Of a stretch of DNA of 64,000 nt, positions 63,774-64,000 are shown piece after piece. The notes under the pieces were generated by a model that searched no databases, was not told where the DNA came from, and saw nothing but the letters and a program-made list of their open reading frames with translations. Positions within the stretch are counted from its first letter, which is position 1, and each line of letters starts with the position of its first letter. The position numbers and the translations under genes are program-made. This DNA is from Lachnospiraceae oral taxon 107 str. F0167 (lineage in GTDB: Bacteria > Bacillota > Clostridia > Lachnospirales > Lachnospiraceae): positions 557,343 to 621,342 of the forward strand of contig GL890583.1 of assembly GCA_000209465.1 (NCBI GenBank), written 5' to 3'.

Positions 63774-64000
63774 CCAGAGACTTCCCCTCCTCAGTATACA
63801 TATCTAATCTGTATAAATAATACTCATTCTTTTTTGCAGCCGTCAAACCCTCTTCATATAAAAAATCCATTACGGCTGCCGGCTTTATATTATTTGTGCT
63901 TCCCTGTGATAGATGCATAAATACACCATTTTCTATAACTTCAAGCTTATATATATATGGCTTTATATCTATAACCGATGTGGTTTCAACCTCTACAAAT
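63748..64000 (-). CDS. TIGR03936/DUF2344 radical-SAM-associated protein, 5' end missing
   Basis: The last 83 codons of a gene that enters from the right edge. It reads FVEVETTSVIDIKPYIYKLE, then NGVFMHLSQGSTNNIKPAAV, MDFLYEEGL, and ends at a TAA at 63748. This is the C-terminus of the DUF2344 family, which normally lies between a TIGR03960 radical-SAM gene and an RNase E/G gene, the same order as here. The family's function is unknown. The stop lies inside the RNase gene, so translation is coupled. Assigned on sequence feel and gene order. Confidence 0.8.
   Translation of the reverse strand, partial: FVEVETTSVIDIKPYIYKLEVIENGVFMHLSQGSTNNIKPAAVMDFLYEEGLTAAKKNEYYLYRLDMYTEEGKSLDEYGCEII

Overview
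The window is AT-rich, low-GC Firmicutes DNA. Gene content points to a fermentative anaerobe of the Lachnospiraceae: pyruvate formate-lyase with its activase, H2O-forming-type NADH oxidase, DUF1846, DUF4300 and cohesin/cadherin-like surface proteins, a riboswitch-controlled thiamine salvage operon, and several sugar ABC operons. An oral genus such as Lachnoanaerobaculum would fit, but that is inference. Almost all genes lie on the minus strand. No tRNA, rRNA or CRISPR array was seen.

1-7.2 kb is accessory and decaying. The left end (a replication-initiator-like gene, a CD1845-type membrane protein, a BRO/DinD-like gene) looks like the edge of an integrative element that interrupts an hsdM methylase gene exactly at its DPTSG motif. 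Next come a frameshifted gene, a ClbS/DfsB-family gene, a GyrI-like gene broken at several A-runs, a WYL regulator, a blasticidin-deaminase-like enzyme and a GNAT stub. Three terminators here share the same stem.

7.2-25.6 kb is metabolic core: pflA and pflB; thiW-thiM-thiE-thiD-cytX behind a TPP riboswitch with its own terminator; a Dabb protein, uvrC and a DUF1653 gene; then a fructoside/sucrose operon (GH32-like enzyme, binding protein, two permeases, GH32 enzyme) divergent from a LacI regulator.

25.6-40.3 kb holds a DUF4300 lipoprotein, NADH oxidase, DUF1846, two cell-surface proteins that share cadherin-like domains, cytidine deaminase, a pair of CobW-type GTPases (one with a long His/Cys repeat), Asp23, a Gx transporter, NhaC and a MalY-type aminotransferase.

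40.3-57.2 kb carries a xylose operon (xylA and an ABC transporter, with a divergent AraC regulator), TraX, and an mglBAC galactose transporter. Between them lies an island of a DUF2290 gene, a UvrD-like helicase with a degenerate nuclease-like N-terminus, a PD-(D/E)xK nuclease-helicase fusion, and a YoeB-type toxin with a very short antitoxin. This island is the best candidate here for an undescribed defence system.

57.5-64 kb has citrate synthase, an SseB-like protein, ApbE, a beta-CASP metallo-hydrolase, an RNase E/G-family protein and the 3' end of a TIGR03936/DUF2344 gene.

A recurrent design is a strong hairpin right after each sugar-binding-protein gene in all three sugar ABC operons, likely setting excess binding protein over membrane components.
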